Positions 1-9,462 of a stretch of 39,158 bases of DNA are shown here, piece after piece (within the stretch, counting starts at the first letter, position 1; each line of letters begins with the position of its first letter). A model generated the notes under the pieces. That model was not told the DNA's origin. It saw nothing but the letters and a program-made list of their open reading frames with translations, and ran no database searches. The position numbers were made by a program, and so were the translations under genes. The DNA is from Perkinsus olseni (taxonomy: Eukaryota > Perkinsozoa > Perkinsida), in the NCBI GenBank assembly GCA_013115125.1, contig JABANN010000325.1, forward strand, positions 1 through 39,158, in the 5' to 3' direction.

Positions 1-202
1 GAAACACCGATGATCAGATAGTGAGACGATGTGTAGTGGGGAATCCCCACTGGGGATGGGCCCAACCAATACCGAGTCACCAGCAAGGGGGTTATGGCGA
101 GCACTCGTCTTGGTTCTGGTAGGCCCCCGGCCGGGGGAAACGTATGGGTATGATAGGTTCGATTCAACTCCACGTAACAGGCGGGGCCGGGAAGAGGATG
201 AT

Positions 203-281
203 GCGCGCGCGAAGCGCGCGCGCCCGAAAATGCTACTTCATGCAGTTGCAACTTCAGCAACTGCAACTTCATGAAGTTGCA
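203..281. repeat. cluster of short perfect palindromes
   Basis: Two hairpin-forming units and one palindrome lie side by side. GCGCGCGC at 203-210 pairs with 214-221 across a 3-nt loop. GCAGTTGC at 242-249 pairs with GCAACTGC at 257-264. A perfect 20-bp palindrome sits at 262-281. No convincing gene overlaps them. They look like pieces of a small non-autonomous element, but the family is not recognised. Confidence 0.6.
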
Positions 282-494
282 ACTGAAACCTTGAAGTTGA
301 ATTAGGTGCAAACCCTACTTTCACAAGGCCCATTTCCTTACGTTAGGGTAGGACGTTAGGACACTAGAACTTTTTAAGTTAGGAAATCCTCGATAAGGAC
401 GTTAGGATGGGTGGTTAGGTCGAACTTCGACCGTCGAAGCTATTTCACAAGATACATTTCCTAAGGTTAGGACGCGTTTTTAAGGACGCGTCAC

Positions 495-518
495 TAAAGT
501 ACCTCCGGAGGTACTTTA
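495..518. repeat. 24-bp perfect palindrome
   Basis: TAAAGTACCTCC is followed directly by its reverse complement. It lies in a stretch (about 300-530) that repeats short words such as GGACGCGT and TTAGGACG, and twice has a 'TTTCACAAG...CATTTCCT' block (near 320 and 445). This suggests a degenerate MITE-like repeat related to the inverted repeat at 1444-1553. Confidence 0.6.
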
Positions 519-529
519 TAGAGCATCCT

Positions 530-603
530 AACGTGAAAAGTGGTATTCGAGTCGCGAATCGCTCCGCTAAAAGCTCCCGGGTTCGAATCCTGCTGTTCTC
601 CAT
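530..603 (+). other. tRNA-like sequence (SINE head or decayed tRNA)
   Basis: An A-box-like AGTGGTA (near 545) is followed by a B-box GGTTCGAATCC (near 580) and a CTCCA end. The T-arm loop TTCGAAT is canonical, but only four of five T-stem pairs form and no clean acceptor or anticodon stem is seen. A run of seven T at 612-618 just downstream would serve as a Pol III stop. It is best read as a tRNA-derived SINE remnant or tRNA pseudogene, not a working tRNA. Confidence 0.4.
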
Positions 604-611
604 TCTACATC

Positions 612-676
612 TTTTTTTGACTTGGCGAATTTTCGTGATGCTTCTTTTTCGACTTCGCAAATTTTCGTGATGCTTC
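612..676. repeat. tandem repeat, two copies of a 32/33-bp unit
   Basis: Unit one (612-644) and unit two (645-676) share the core TTTTCGTGATGCTTC and differ at a few bases. The repeat begins exactly where transposase similarity stops in the neighbouring Harbinger fragment, so it probably marks the rearrangement point. Confidence 0.7.
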
Positions 677-1190
677 AATGAAAGAACTTTGTGGAACTCA
701 ACGTTCCATCCACAGCTCCAATCACTGTAGGCATATGGTGCTTAGCATTGAAGAAGGAGCTCATGCGAGCAGCTTCATCCCGGGAGTACCATCTGACCCA
801 CCGACTGATGACTGGAGCTGACGTGATTGCCAAGACTGAGTCTTGCACATACCTCCAGCACGAAGCAGTGGACTTTTCACCAAGATTCCTCAAACACCAA
901 TAAAAGTTCCCTGTTCCCAAGAATTGCAAGGTGTGCAGCACCTTCATGAAAGGCGGTACGCTTGTGTTTCGGCCAGTACGAGCCGGCATTCTGGGCAATA
1001 CTTCGTACAACACATGCAGGCAGGCAGCCTTAGTGAACCGGAAGCTCTGATAGAACTGCTGGTCTGAGTAGGACTCGAACGGGTTGATTCCGTCGGTTAA
1101 GACGTGACGTTGTAACTGCTCTGCTTGCTCGGCAGCATGCAGGTCGTCAAGCTCCTGCGGATCTAGCAGATCGCGATCGTCGAAGTCCAT
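675..1190 (-). pseudogene. PIF/Harbinger (HARBI1-like) transposase, 5' fragment
   Basis: The 171-residue reading frame matches the first half of Harbinger-family DDE nucleases (DDE_Tnp_4). It has the NPFESYSDQQFYQSFRF block at about residues 36-52, a helical region with LQFLGTGNFYWCL near 88-100, and the first catalytic aspartate in VIGAVDGT (Asp161). The frame stops ten residues later, so the other two catalytic acids are missing and this copy cannot transpose alone. The break falls at the tandem repeat 612-676. No partner Myb-like ORF or terminal inverted repeats were found nearby. The family call is firm. Whether the first half is still expressed as a host protein is unknown. Confidence 0.75.
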
Positions 1191-1317
1191 GAATAAAGGT
1201 ATCTGTCGTTCTCAGAGTGGACCCCGGAAAGTAGCTTGAAGTTCAACTTCGGGTTTAACCACCGTTATTCGTTGTCCTCGGCTGGACTGAGCACATCAAT
1301 GAATTTTTAAAAGTAGC

Positions 1318-1387
1318 AGAGATGTTCTAACGGTAGCGGGTTAAGCCGTCATCCGTGTGGGTGTGGGATCGATCCCTATGATGTCCA
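1318..1387 (+). other. second tRNA-like sequence (SINE-like)
   Basis: It has an A-box-like stretch around TAACGGTAGCGGGTTAAG and a B-box-like GGGATCGATCCC about 35 nt later, then TATGATGTCCA and four T. The layout resembles the head of a tRNA-derived SINE. Acceptor pairing is poor, so no working tRNA is claimed. Confidence 0.35.
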
Positions 1388-1443
1388 TTTTCGCCGAAAC
1401 GAGTGCTGAAAATGTCTTTTAAGGATGTCCTTATCCTCGGGTG

Positions 1444-1553
1444 AGGACGTCTTTAAGTTTAGGATCCTAAGGTTAAGTGAGGACAACCTTATGAAATGGC
1501 TTGTCCGTACTTAAGGCTTCCTAAGGTTAGGATCCTAAACTTAAAGACGTCCT
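1444..1553. repeat. 27-bp perfect inverted repeat with 56-nt spacer (MITE-like)
   Basis: Arm 1444-1470 is the exact reverse complement of arm 1527-1553, and each arm contains the palindrome TTAGGATCCTAA. Outside the arms, CCTATTTCATAGG-type words recur. The unit looks like a foldback or MITE element, possibly of the same family as the degenerate repeats at 300-520. Confidence 0.8.
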
Positions 1554-2053
1554 TACTCAGGAAATCCTATGAAATAGGCCCCAGTACTCTTATTGTGCTT
1601 CGCTGTCCCTTTTGGGCCAGCACGCATGCGCATAGCATGAGGCGCCTTGCGTGGCTGAGGCCAGATAGACAGACCGTCTAGGAAGAGTAGCCTTTCTCTC
1701 TTCTCTTCTGTGGTATCGTACCACTTGGGTATTCTGGTGGCATTGGCTTGGCTCAGACTCTGGACTATTATCTGTTAACGACTTTAACTTAACGTATATC
1801 GGATAACAAGCGTTGTTGTGTTGAAACCCTCACAAGCAGCACGCATAAACATAGGAAAAATAGATAGAAGAAGTCTCAATGTTAGCTCAATATGATTCAG
1901 ACATCTTTGGAACTCTTACTGTGAAGAACTACTGAGACCTACGACTATGTACGATGGCTTGCGTTAACTATAATGGTCACATCAAGCACTCATTGCTCAA
2001 CACGTGCCGTCGCCTGATTGAAACGTGCAAGTGCACTTCAGTAGTTTCTCTTA
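1554..2053. other. no gene seen
   Basis: This is the upstream flank of the LicD-like gene. Only short chance frames are visible and no clear promoter element was recognised. It probably includes the 5' UTR of the gene at 2054. Confidence 0.5.
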
Positions 2054-3292
2054 ATGAGCGAACACTCTCTTGGGCCCCACGACCTCACGCCCAACCCTGG
2101 ACCACTCTCGTCCAATTCTGAATGCACGTCGGCTAGCAACCCTGCATGCTCAGAAGGACACACTGCTGCGCCCAAGTGCCATTGGCGCAGGGTACCCTGC
2201 CTTCTTCTGTTGGTTGCTATTTCTTTCGTGCCTGGCTATCTATTGAGTACTCTACGAGCTGAACGACCCCTCTTGAGGCTCAGCATCGACCCTAGCAACT
2301 ATCGTAGCTGGGAGACAGCCCCAACTACGGTTATCGAGCGGATTAATCGAGGGAAGCCGAGGGATCTTAGAATCATGAAGTGCCCGAGCATGGACGGTGA
2401 GCTGGACATGTCCTACTACCGTAACGGTGACTTCTTTCAAAGAGCAATAGCGGATACTCCTGCCAAGCCGTTGATGGTCTATGAGCGGGCGCGCGAGGTC
2501 TGTGATGGGCCGAGGTCGGACGAACTCGACCCGGGCCAGAGTTCCCGCTCGCATTGGAAGCATTGCTTGCCGCTACATCCCAACCGGAATCAGTCTGAGT
2601 GTGCGGCTGCTACTCGTAGCAGCCTGCTCGATCCAAGAGTGCTGAAGCCCGTATGTGCTTCGGCAGTCCTCGACATGCTCACCGTCGACGTCTACCGCGC
2701 CATGGAAGAGGTTGGGTGCCAGTCTATGCTAACCTTTGGCACTGCGCTGGGAGCTGTTCGGAACGGTACGCACGTGCCCTGGACCGAGGACGCGGATCTT
2801 GCCTACGTCACGTCAAGCAATGCAAGCCCTTGCGTTGAGCGGAAAGAGTTCGCAGGCCTCCTGCGTAGCCGCGGATACTTCGCCTTCAAGCATGATATCT
2901 GGCGGGTTTGCATCGGGTCACATCATCCACTGGCTGGACAACTCTACAACATCGACACCAGTATCAAGAAGAACAAGAGTCGGCTTTGCGGAGTGTATGG
3001 TTGTATCTACGTCGACCTATATGCAGTCTCTGAAGCCGGAGGGCCCCGCCTTGGCTACTATCACGAGGCTCATCACATATCTGGCTTCTTTATACCATCG
3101 GAGAAGGTTTTCCCAGCGGGCAGTGCCAGCCTCAATGGTATGGCGTTCGCTACATATCACGACGTCGACTGGTTTCTATCAAGAAGTTACGGGAAGGACT
3201 ATGCCAAGCCGAAGTCCCGGAGCCAGTGGACCGAAGATATGGAGCGGGAGAAATTGGACGGTCAACACACGATCTTAACTCTTGAAAACTGA
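2054..3292 (+). CDS. LicD/fukutin-like nucleotidyltransferase-fold membrane protein
   Basis: This intronless frame encodes 412 residues. A short cytosolic N-terminus is followed by one membrane segment (about residues 47-66) and a large C-terminal domain, the layout of a type II Golgi or ER protein. The LicD signature is clear: FGTALGAVR at 228-236, then PWTEDADL at 242-249, whose acidic cluster would bind metal and nucleotide. VDLY follows at 320-323 and RSYGKDY at 377-383 matches the usual C-terminal YG motif. In this family such domains transfer phosphocholine (bacterial LicD) or ribitol phosphate (fukutin/FKRP) to glycans. The substrate here cannot be read from sequence. Several cysteines in the luminal part suggest disulphides. 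The start gives a sensible N-terminus before the membrane anchor. Confidence 0.82.
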   Translation: MSEHSLGPHDLTPNPGPLSSNSECTSASNPACSEGHTAAPKCHWRRVPCLLLLVAISFVPGYLLSTLRAERPLLRLSIDPSNYRSWETAPTTVIERINRGKPRDLRIMKCPSMDGELDMSYYRNGDFFQRAIADTPAKPLMVYERAREVCDGPRSDELDPGQSSRSHWKHCLPLHPNRNQSECAAATRSSLLDPRVLKPVCASAVLDMLTVDVYRAMEEVGCQSMLTFGTALGAVRNGTHVPWTEDADLAYVTSSNASPCVERKEFAGLLRSRGYFAFKHDIWRVCIGSHHPLAGQLYNIDTSIKKNKSRLCGVYGCIYVDLYAVSEAGGPRLGYYHEAHHISGFFIPSEKVFPAGSASLNGMAFATYHDVDWFLSRSYGKDYAKPKSRSQWTEDMEREKLDGQHTILTLEN

Positions 3293-3633
3293 TCTCACAT
3301 CTTTCAGCAGATGGTCAAGACGGCAACTTTATGCGGCCCACGCAATCCCCACGGAGGGAGCGATCTTAGCATAATCGCTGCCATCATTCGCTTCCCGTAA
3401 AATCCTTAATCGTGTGGTATACTCTTGACCTGTATACCATCCTAGATCAGTTTCTTCTAGTTGATGCCCTGATTGTGTTCTTGCTCAAGTCAAGAGGATC
3501 AGCATCGTTTAGAGATGCTCCGAGATATAACATCGCGGTGATGGAAAACCACACAGGTTCCCTCCGCCGTCAATAGAGCGTTAGTGTACGTAGCCGATTC
3601 GTCCACATCGAGTTCACTCCACAATCCAAACGG
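3293..3633. other. no gene seen
   Basis: This tail-to-tail gap lies between the LicD-like gene and the small minus-strand gene. No long frame, repeat or RNA feature is visible. Confidence 0.5.
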
Positions 3634-3952
3634 CTATTCAGGAGTGAGAACGTGATGCCAGCGTTCGAGGATATCACACAAGAGAGTTGAGGCAGCGGTG
3701 GTAGGGCCTTCCTCGACCAGATTGACGTACTCATTGGCGGCATTGTTTGCCTCATTCATGGCGTTGATGTACTCGTTGGCGAGATTAAACTCCGTATTCC
3801 TAGAGGCCAGCCGCGAACAACCTGGCCTCTACTTTATTGCCTAACTTGACGTCCCTATCTCGACCCTGCCGCCAAACTCCTGTCCCAACTCTTTTTTGTG
3901 ATACCCTGGAGCGTTGAAATAGCGGTCGCACTCACCGAAGAGATTTCTTCAT
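3634..3952 (-). CDS. hypothetical small protein, three predicted exons
   Basis: The last exon reads convincingly as protein and includes the near-repeat NEYINAMNEA / NNAANEYVNLVEEG, ending in WHHVLTPE and a stop at 3634. An upstream frame beginning MKKSLR at 3952 joins it if two introns are removed: 3906-3935 (30 nt) and 3800-3821 (22 nt), both GT...AG. The spliced length is then 267 nt, exactly 88 codons plus stop. No family is recognised. The Asn/Ala/Glu-rich centre is predicted helical. It lies 312 bp downstream of the SAMHD1-like gene in the same direction. An alternative is that this exon belongs to a longer gene whose other exons were missed. Confidence 0.4.
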
Positions 3953-4264
3953 AGTATGGTATTCATCAGAGTCGTGCGGAGAGCAGGCACGGACGAGTTT
4001 CCGCGAGTGTGCGCGGTGGTTGTATGACTTGGAAGCAAGCAATCATTTCGGTCATAGAAACTTTAATTCTCAACTATGTACTTGAGGTGGTAACAATCAT
4101 CTCAATTTGATGCGTCGAGTACTCAGGACCGGGGGTTTCTCTTGGCCGCCTTGCTTTTCTTCACCAGCTTCCGAGGACTAGTATGTTCCGAGATACCGGT
4201 AGAAATACGCGCTCTTTTCCTGATGAAAAAGCAAGACTTGGACCCGCACATCGCCAACTGGCAC

Positions 4265-7200
4265 CTACTGTGCTGCGAAGTTCAACTTAACTGCGGGTTC
4301 TGATGAACGCATCTGCCGAATTCGAGAGTTCACATCGGATGTGTACTTCACGGGAGTCATTGCCACCATCTTGTCGGCAAGAGTGCTCTGAAAGTAGCCC
4401 AATCACTCGATGCGGTGGCACTTCGATAACGGAACTCACCTCAGTCGAAGTCTCATCGCGGTAAGCCTTCACGCATCTTTCAGCCTCGGCAATAAGCTTC
4501 GGATCCGCTGATCTGAGCATCAACAGTATTGAAGCCAAGATCAGGTCTGTGTGTGTGAGTTTATAATCCAACGCCGGTCCCGGCTTAGTGCCAATGTACA
4601 CAGTCTGTGCTGTCCAATCGTGAACGTGATAAACTTTGGACTCCAAAGTTTGGAGCACTCCGCCCTACCTGCAGATAATACTGGTGTACTGCTCCTTGAA
4701 GGTTGCAGGCAACATTCCTCCTTGGATAGCGAGCTCTGGCTCTCTCATATGCACAGCATGGCCACCACACTTGCTAACGAATCTCACGTGCTCCATCGGG
4801 TTGTTCTCACCCATGCCCCAGTTATACGCCGCTACGGCCAGCTCCAAGGCATCCGGTGTCAAAAACGTGCCTGAGACACAGAGGGCGAACTACTGAGAGC
4901 TTGGCGTCGACCTGAGCGCAACCCCGGGAAGCTTGACCTGTGTGACAACCTTGGCATGATGTATCAAGGTCGTCTTTTTTGGCGGCCTGTGATCTCTCAT
5001 TCGACTCCCAAATTTTCTCCGTGAAGAAAATCGGCAGATTAATTGCTATCACTTCATTCTCAGAGCATGCGAAGGACAGGCGACGGTGGTTTGAACCCAC
5101 GCCGCAAGATCGTCGAACGGAGAAGTTCGGGTACAAAATTGCTCTCGATCAATTCACAAATTTGAATCGGAAATCTCGCGATAGGACTGGGCAATGGAGG
5201 CCGTCCTACATCTAACCGTCACTTACTGTGCGAGCATATCTTCTCGATGATACCTTCCTCCGGCACGCCAGAGAACTTCACGACGACCTTCCATATCCTA
5301 ACAACAGTTTTTGTACAGCTAGCATGTGGAACTTGACGGACGGGTCTCCCCCACGAAACAACTTCGACAACCCGAGAGCAACAGACCAACCTTCTTCGCT
5401 GAATGTCCTTCAGAATCTGCGACGCCTGCTGAAGTGCAGGAATCCCTGGGACCTGGTTACCAACGAAGCGCACAGAGTTAGCATGCTCGATATAGTGAGC
5501 CTGAGAAAAAGAGGACCAGCAGGCAAGTAAAAAAGCTGAGAACTCCATCGAGAAAAGACTCACCAGCCAGTTAGTCATAACGCAGAGTGCCTGGGGATCT
5601 TCAATCGATTCGCTGAGGGGCTTGAAAACTTCAACCCCATCCTCGTTATGGCCCCTGATAAGAGAGAAGGGCGCTCCTAAACCTCGAAGCGGGCATGCGA
5701 CCGCCCCAACAACACTAGGCGGATCTAACATCGTCCATGCAGGGATGGAAATCGCCATAACAGAACGCACTTGATCTCGATATACGGAGCCGCCAGCTTG
5801 AATGCCTCCTTGATCATCGCCTCCACAGCTTTGACCGTACGATGCTGGTACATACGACGATGTAGCGACTCCCTGGTACGGAAGATGGCGCAGAGGTTTT
5901 CGAACTGCACAGAAGGTCGGAGTGAAAGAGCAAGGGCGCTGAGCCGACTCACTTACCTCCTTATCTGGCCAGCATATCGTCGGGAAGCCGTCCGACATGA
6001 GTATCTTGGCATTCATGATGAGACGAGGCACCTCACACTCCCCTTGAACCCCACTGTGGTGACAGTCTCTGAGGATGTGACCTCAGTGAGGGCCTACCAC
6101 ATTTGAACACTGTCTAACTCACCGCATGATATAGTCGAATTTATCAACATCAAGGCCCGTCCTCTTGTTTGCCACAATATCCAGTAGGAAAGCTTTAGCG
6201 ACCGGGCGGCCGACCTGCGAGCAGCCGAGGTGTAACGCTGCCCCAAAATAGTATACTCACCTCGAGGAGGAAAGCCTCTTTACTGCTTTCCTTGAGCTCT
6301 ACTAGTTTGGTCGGTTTGGGTGGATCGATGCAGTTCTTGATGAAGTTCACGTCAGCGTCGTTCAACGGGAGTGGCTTCCCTTCAGTCGCCAAACGGTCCA
6401 CTATGGCGTCGCTGAGAGAGCACTCATCACTGCTTCAAATTCAAAACGTTCGACACTTACAGCAACTTCAGGCTAACTTGCTCATGCTCGTGATGATGAA
6501 TCCCCATGCTAGGAAGGACACAGGACTCCCAGGTGTGTGAGAAGGGTCCATGGCCCAAATCATGGCACAGAGCTGCTACCGTCACGCACACCTACGATAG
6601 TTCGCAGCGACTTCGATAAACTACGAGAAGGGCTCGCCGCGCCAATGCTTACCACATCCTTTTGACTGATACCTAGGTGAGGTTGGCGGTCTCGCAGACC
6701 AGTAGCAAAGGTTTGCCTGACAAAATGCTTCACTACACCCGTGGACCAGGCAGCAGTTGGTCCTACGCTAGATGTGCGGCTCCGATGCTATGCTCGAACC
6801 TAGAGTGAACTCCGCCATCGAAGACATATGATGTCGCGCCTGAGAGTAATAGGAGTTGCACAGTGGCTGAGTAGAAGCTTCTGAGATCCACCCAACTTTC
6901 GAGTACTATCAGCCACTAAATGATCAAGCAATGAACAGTGAGAGCTGACTGACCGAGCTGGGTGAGATCTCGGAGCCTCTGGAACTCGGGCGTATCAATG
7001 ATATCCTTGCAAAGGCTCGGTAGGCAGATCATGTTGTGAACTGGGTCCATCGTTCCTGAGCCAGCAAGGTTCGACGAGCTACCTCTCCCGACACCTCCAG
7101 TGACCTACGGAAGTCTCGCTTATACCAGGTTTGCGCTTTCCGTCGTTGCCGCAAAAGATACGAGCGCGACACTGACGGCGAGACATCCGCCAGAGGTATC

Positions 7201-8035
7201 ACGAACTGAGCTACAGTGTTCACTAGAGCTACACAGCATATCAACACACGTACCGACTCTGAATTGATCTGAACAGTGAGCTCGAGTTCGGTCTCCTCGT
7301 GCGGGATGTTGAACGCCTCGCATAGAACATACTCAAGACCATTGCTCCACTCGATGGTGTTCGCATAGGAAATTCTGGTGAGAATGCAGTAGTCGAGTCA
7401 CTTGATCGGGCATATCGTTACTTGGCTTTCTTTTTACTCTCGGCATCTTCAAATGTGATACTATTATCAGAATCATCAGGGGAGACCGGGGAGCTATCGT
7501 GAGGTCCCTGAACGCGAAACTAGCCCACCTACTCCCGCGCATGCGCAGCAAGTAGAGTGTCCAGAGACTCTCCGAGAGAGACGATATTTCTGTGAACACG
7601 AGCGGTGAAAACGAGTAGCTCACCCTGAGAGTGTACGCCCCTCCTTGATGTGCGCTGCCCAGAGGGACTGGTACTCCGGTAGCATTATCAATGAGCTCCA
7701 TTGACGACATGTGCTCTGGATCGAGGCGGAAGTGTCGGCAGATAGATTGGGAAGCAGAACTCACCGTCGAGAATCTGATCGATGGAAACTCAGTCAGAAA
7801 CCTGAGACCCGCAGCGAGGACAGCAGTGAGACATTCCAATACAAAATGTCTACGCGGATAGCCCGCCACTGCTCATGGAGCTGATTTCGAGCTCGGGGGG
7901 CGAATCAGAACTGCGAGGAAAGAAATTTACGTTAGGGAACCTAGCAGTTTCAAACGACGGCTGCCAAGTCGGTGTTAGGATCCGACTAGGAGGCCGACGC
8001 GGGAGGTGCTTACAAGAATCCTTGCTGCTGGCCAT
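4265..8035 (-). CDS. SAMHD1-like dNTP triphosphohydrolase (HD domain), intron-rich
   Basis: Read 8035 to 4265, exons spell a S-adenosine-free HD phosphohydrolase of the SAMHD1 type, which cuts dNTPs to nucleoside and triphosphate. After an N-terminal region come [10 protein letters not shown] and [11 protein letters not shown] (near 7060-6970), with the Asp, Gln and Arg of the human nucleotide-activator site. [12 protein letters not shown] (near 6815) and [12 protein letters not shown] (near 6570) carry the metal-binding His and His-Asp. [19 protein letters not shown] leads into the last catalytic Asp in DVDKFDY (near 6140). [13 protein letters not shown] (near 5870) and [13 protein letters not shown] (near 4810) follow. 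The stop is at 4265. Introns are mostly about 45-60 nt, with one near 340 nt (about 4892-5231). The start at 8035 (MASSKDS, a 22-nt first exon) gives an open frame through an acidic Ser/Asp/Lys linker. No SAM domain was found in the first 150 residues. Confidence 0.88.
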
Positions 8036-9462
8036 GATATGTGATGTACACACGTCTCAAAGTGGACGGCTTCGACACCGACCCGTTGGGGATATTCATC
8101 AAAGCAAAAAACGGCTGAGTGGGCATACACGCTAAGATTTACACTTGACTATCTTAACGAGACCGCTGAGCCCAGCACAGAGAGTACGAATCGACTTTCG
8201 ACCGCCCCAAGAGCTCTCTCAAAATATCCCCAACAATCCTCTTTCTTCCTCGTCCTGCCAACGTGAGATATCCTGATAGACGATTCTCGGACGAAAATCG
8301 GGAGAAGGGGTCAGATAGAAGAACGAGAGAGTGAATGTGATCACTCGTGGGAGCCAGCTTATCAGTGGGCACGGCCGAGAGAATACCAGATCCACAGGCG
8401 GCGTAACCTTCGATCCTTTGCCGGAGAGCGTGATGATGAAAGTCGAATAGTAAACCTGTTAATTCCCGGCAAGCTGTATTCACGAGCGCGGGGCACGAAA
8501 TCGGGCGCAATATCGCATCAATATCGTTGAAAATTATCACATACCAGGACCAGCTTAGACGAATCGCCTTCGGGCTAGACCATGCCCTACTTGGCTCCAC
8601 GCATGCTCACAGTTTGTGCGTGCCGGGGTGGTCCATGTGCATGCGTGCAGATGGGATTGACTGATGCGCAAGACTACTCTTATGGATGGGCTCAGTATTC
8701 AGCTGACGCTTAAGACGTCTCTAGATCCTAAAATTATCGGAGAGCTCGCGAGCGGCAATCTCTGTCACTGCGTTTTGGTGAGTGTGATGAGTGTGACTCG
8801 ACACTGTCGAGTCGACAGCGTTGACTTATCGTCGTCGAGAGCACTGGGGATGCTTCGGTGTGCCGATTTGAAACAGGGCTCAAGAACGGGGAAACAAGGA
8901 ATGCACGGGATCGCTGGGACCAACAGGCCCACAGCGAGCAAAGGCGCACAGGGGGCAATGTGGGTATGCAGCAGCAATGGAGGGTTGTTTTCGTTGTTTC
9001 CGCAGCGCGTGTTAAACGCGTCAGCTTGTGGAGTTCTTTGTAGAACCCTGACTTTATATCGGACTCAGATAATCCGAGGGTTCAGGAAGTTCCTGACAGG
9101 AACTCCGGCGCGGTGAAGAGGTTGAATGTTCACGAGGTTGATATTGGCTACAGGAGCAGCTTTTCCATCGCAATTTCTAACGAGCGATGGGCGTCCATCA
9201 ACGGCTGCTGTTGTCGTTTCCGACTTACAAAGTCACTCTCGGTGTGTCGAGAATGACGACTCGTGATTCTTCGAGAAAAGTGCCGTGCTCGGTTAAGCAC
9301 TCTCCTGTACACAGCGACGTTCAGAGTCTGAACTTCAGACGGCTGCTTTATGACGGTGGAAGTGTGGTTGGCATCCCTGGAGGGATTATTCAGAGCATCC
9401 GCTCTGAAGCTCACGCCTCGAAGCTGACGAGTATACGTGGCTTCAGGCTTCTGTGTTGACAT
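8036..9462. other. divergent intergenic region; two unsupported frames
   Basis: This lies between the SAMHD1-like gene (minus) and the first transporter (plus). A 148-codon frame at 8600-8154 (-) and a 150-codon frame at 8664-9116 (+) are open, but neither resembles a known family or has convincing composition. The first contains a GTATGT that could be an intron donor. A 9-bp hairpin (8795-8803 with 8805-8813) is also present. The region probably holds promoters or 5' UTRs in both directions. Confidence 0.4.
9431..9448 (+). promoter_or_regulatory. conserved 5' leader block with candidate splice acceptor
   Basis: GTATACGTGGCTTCAGGC is repeated with one change (GTATGC...) at 14867-14884, 15-18 nt before each transporter start. 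The rest of the upstream DNA has diverged. The CTTCAG inside it could be the trans-splice acceptor for a spliced leader, as used in perkinsids and dinoflagellates. That use is inference. Confidence 0.45.

Noticed and set aside
29-274. 81-codon plus-strand frame at the window start
   Set aside because: It runs through GC and GTTGCA palindromes, and the translation is low-complexity with no family resemblance.
5060-5110. Possible tRNA on the minus strand inside the SAMHD1-like intron
   Set aside because: Only a B-box-like GGTTCAAACC is present; no A box, acceptor pairing or anticodon arm is found.
8154-8600. 148-codon minus-strand frame as a gene
   Set aside because: No domain or homology is recognised and it contains a plausible intron donor. 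Kept only as a note in the intergenic entry.
8664-9116. 150-codon plus-strand frame as a gene
   Set aside because: Its composition looks random and no motif or splice pattern supports it.
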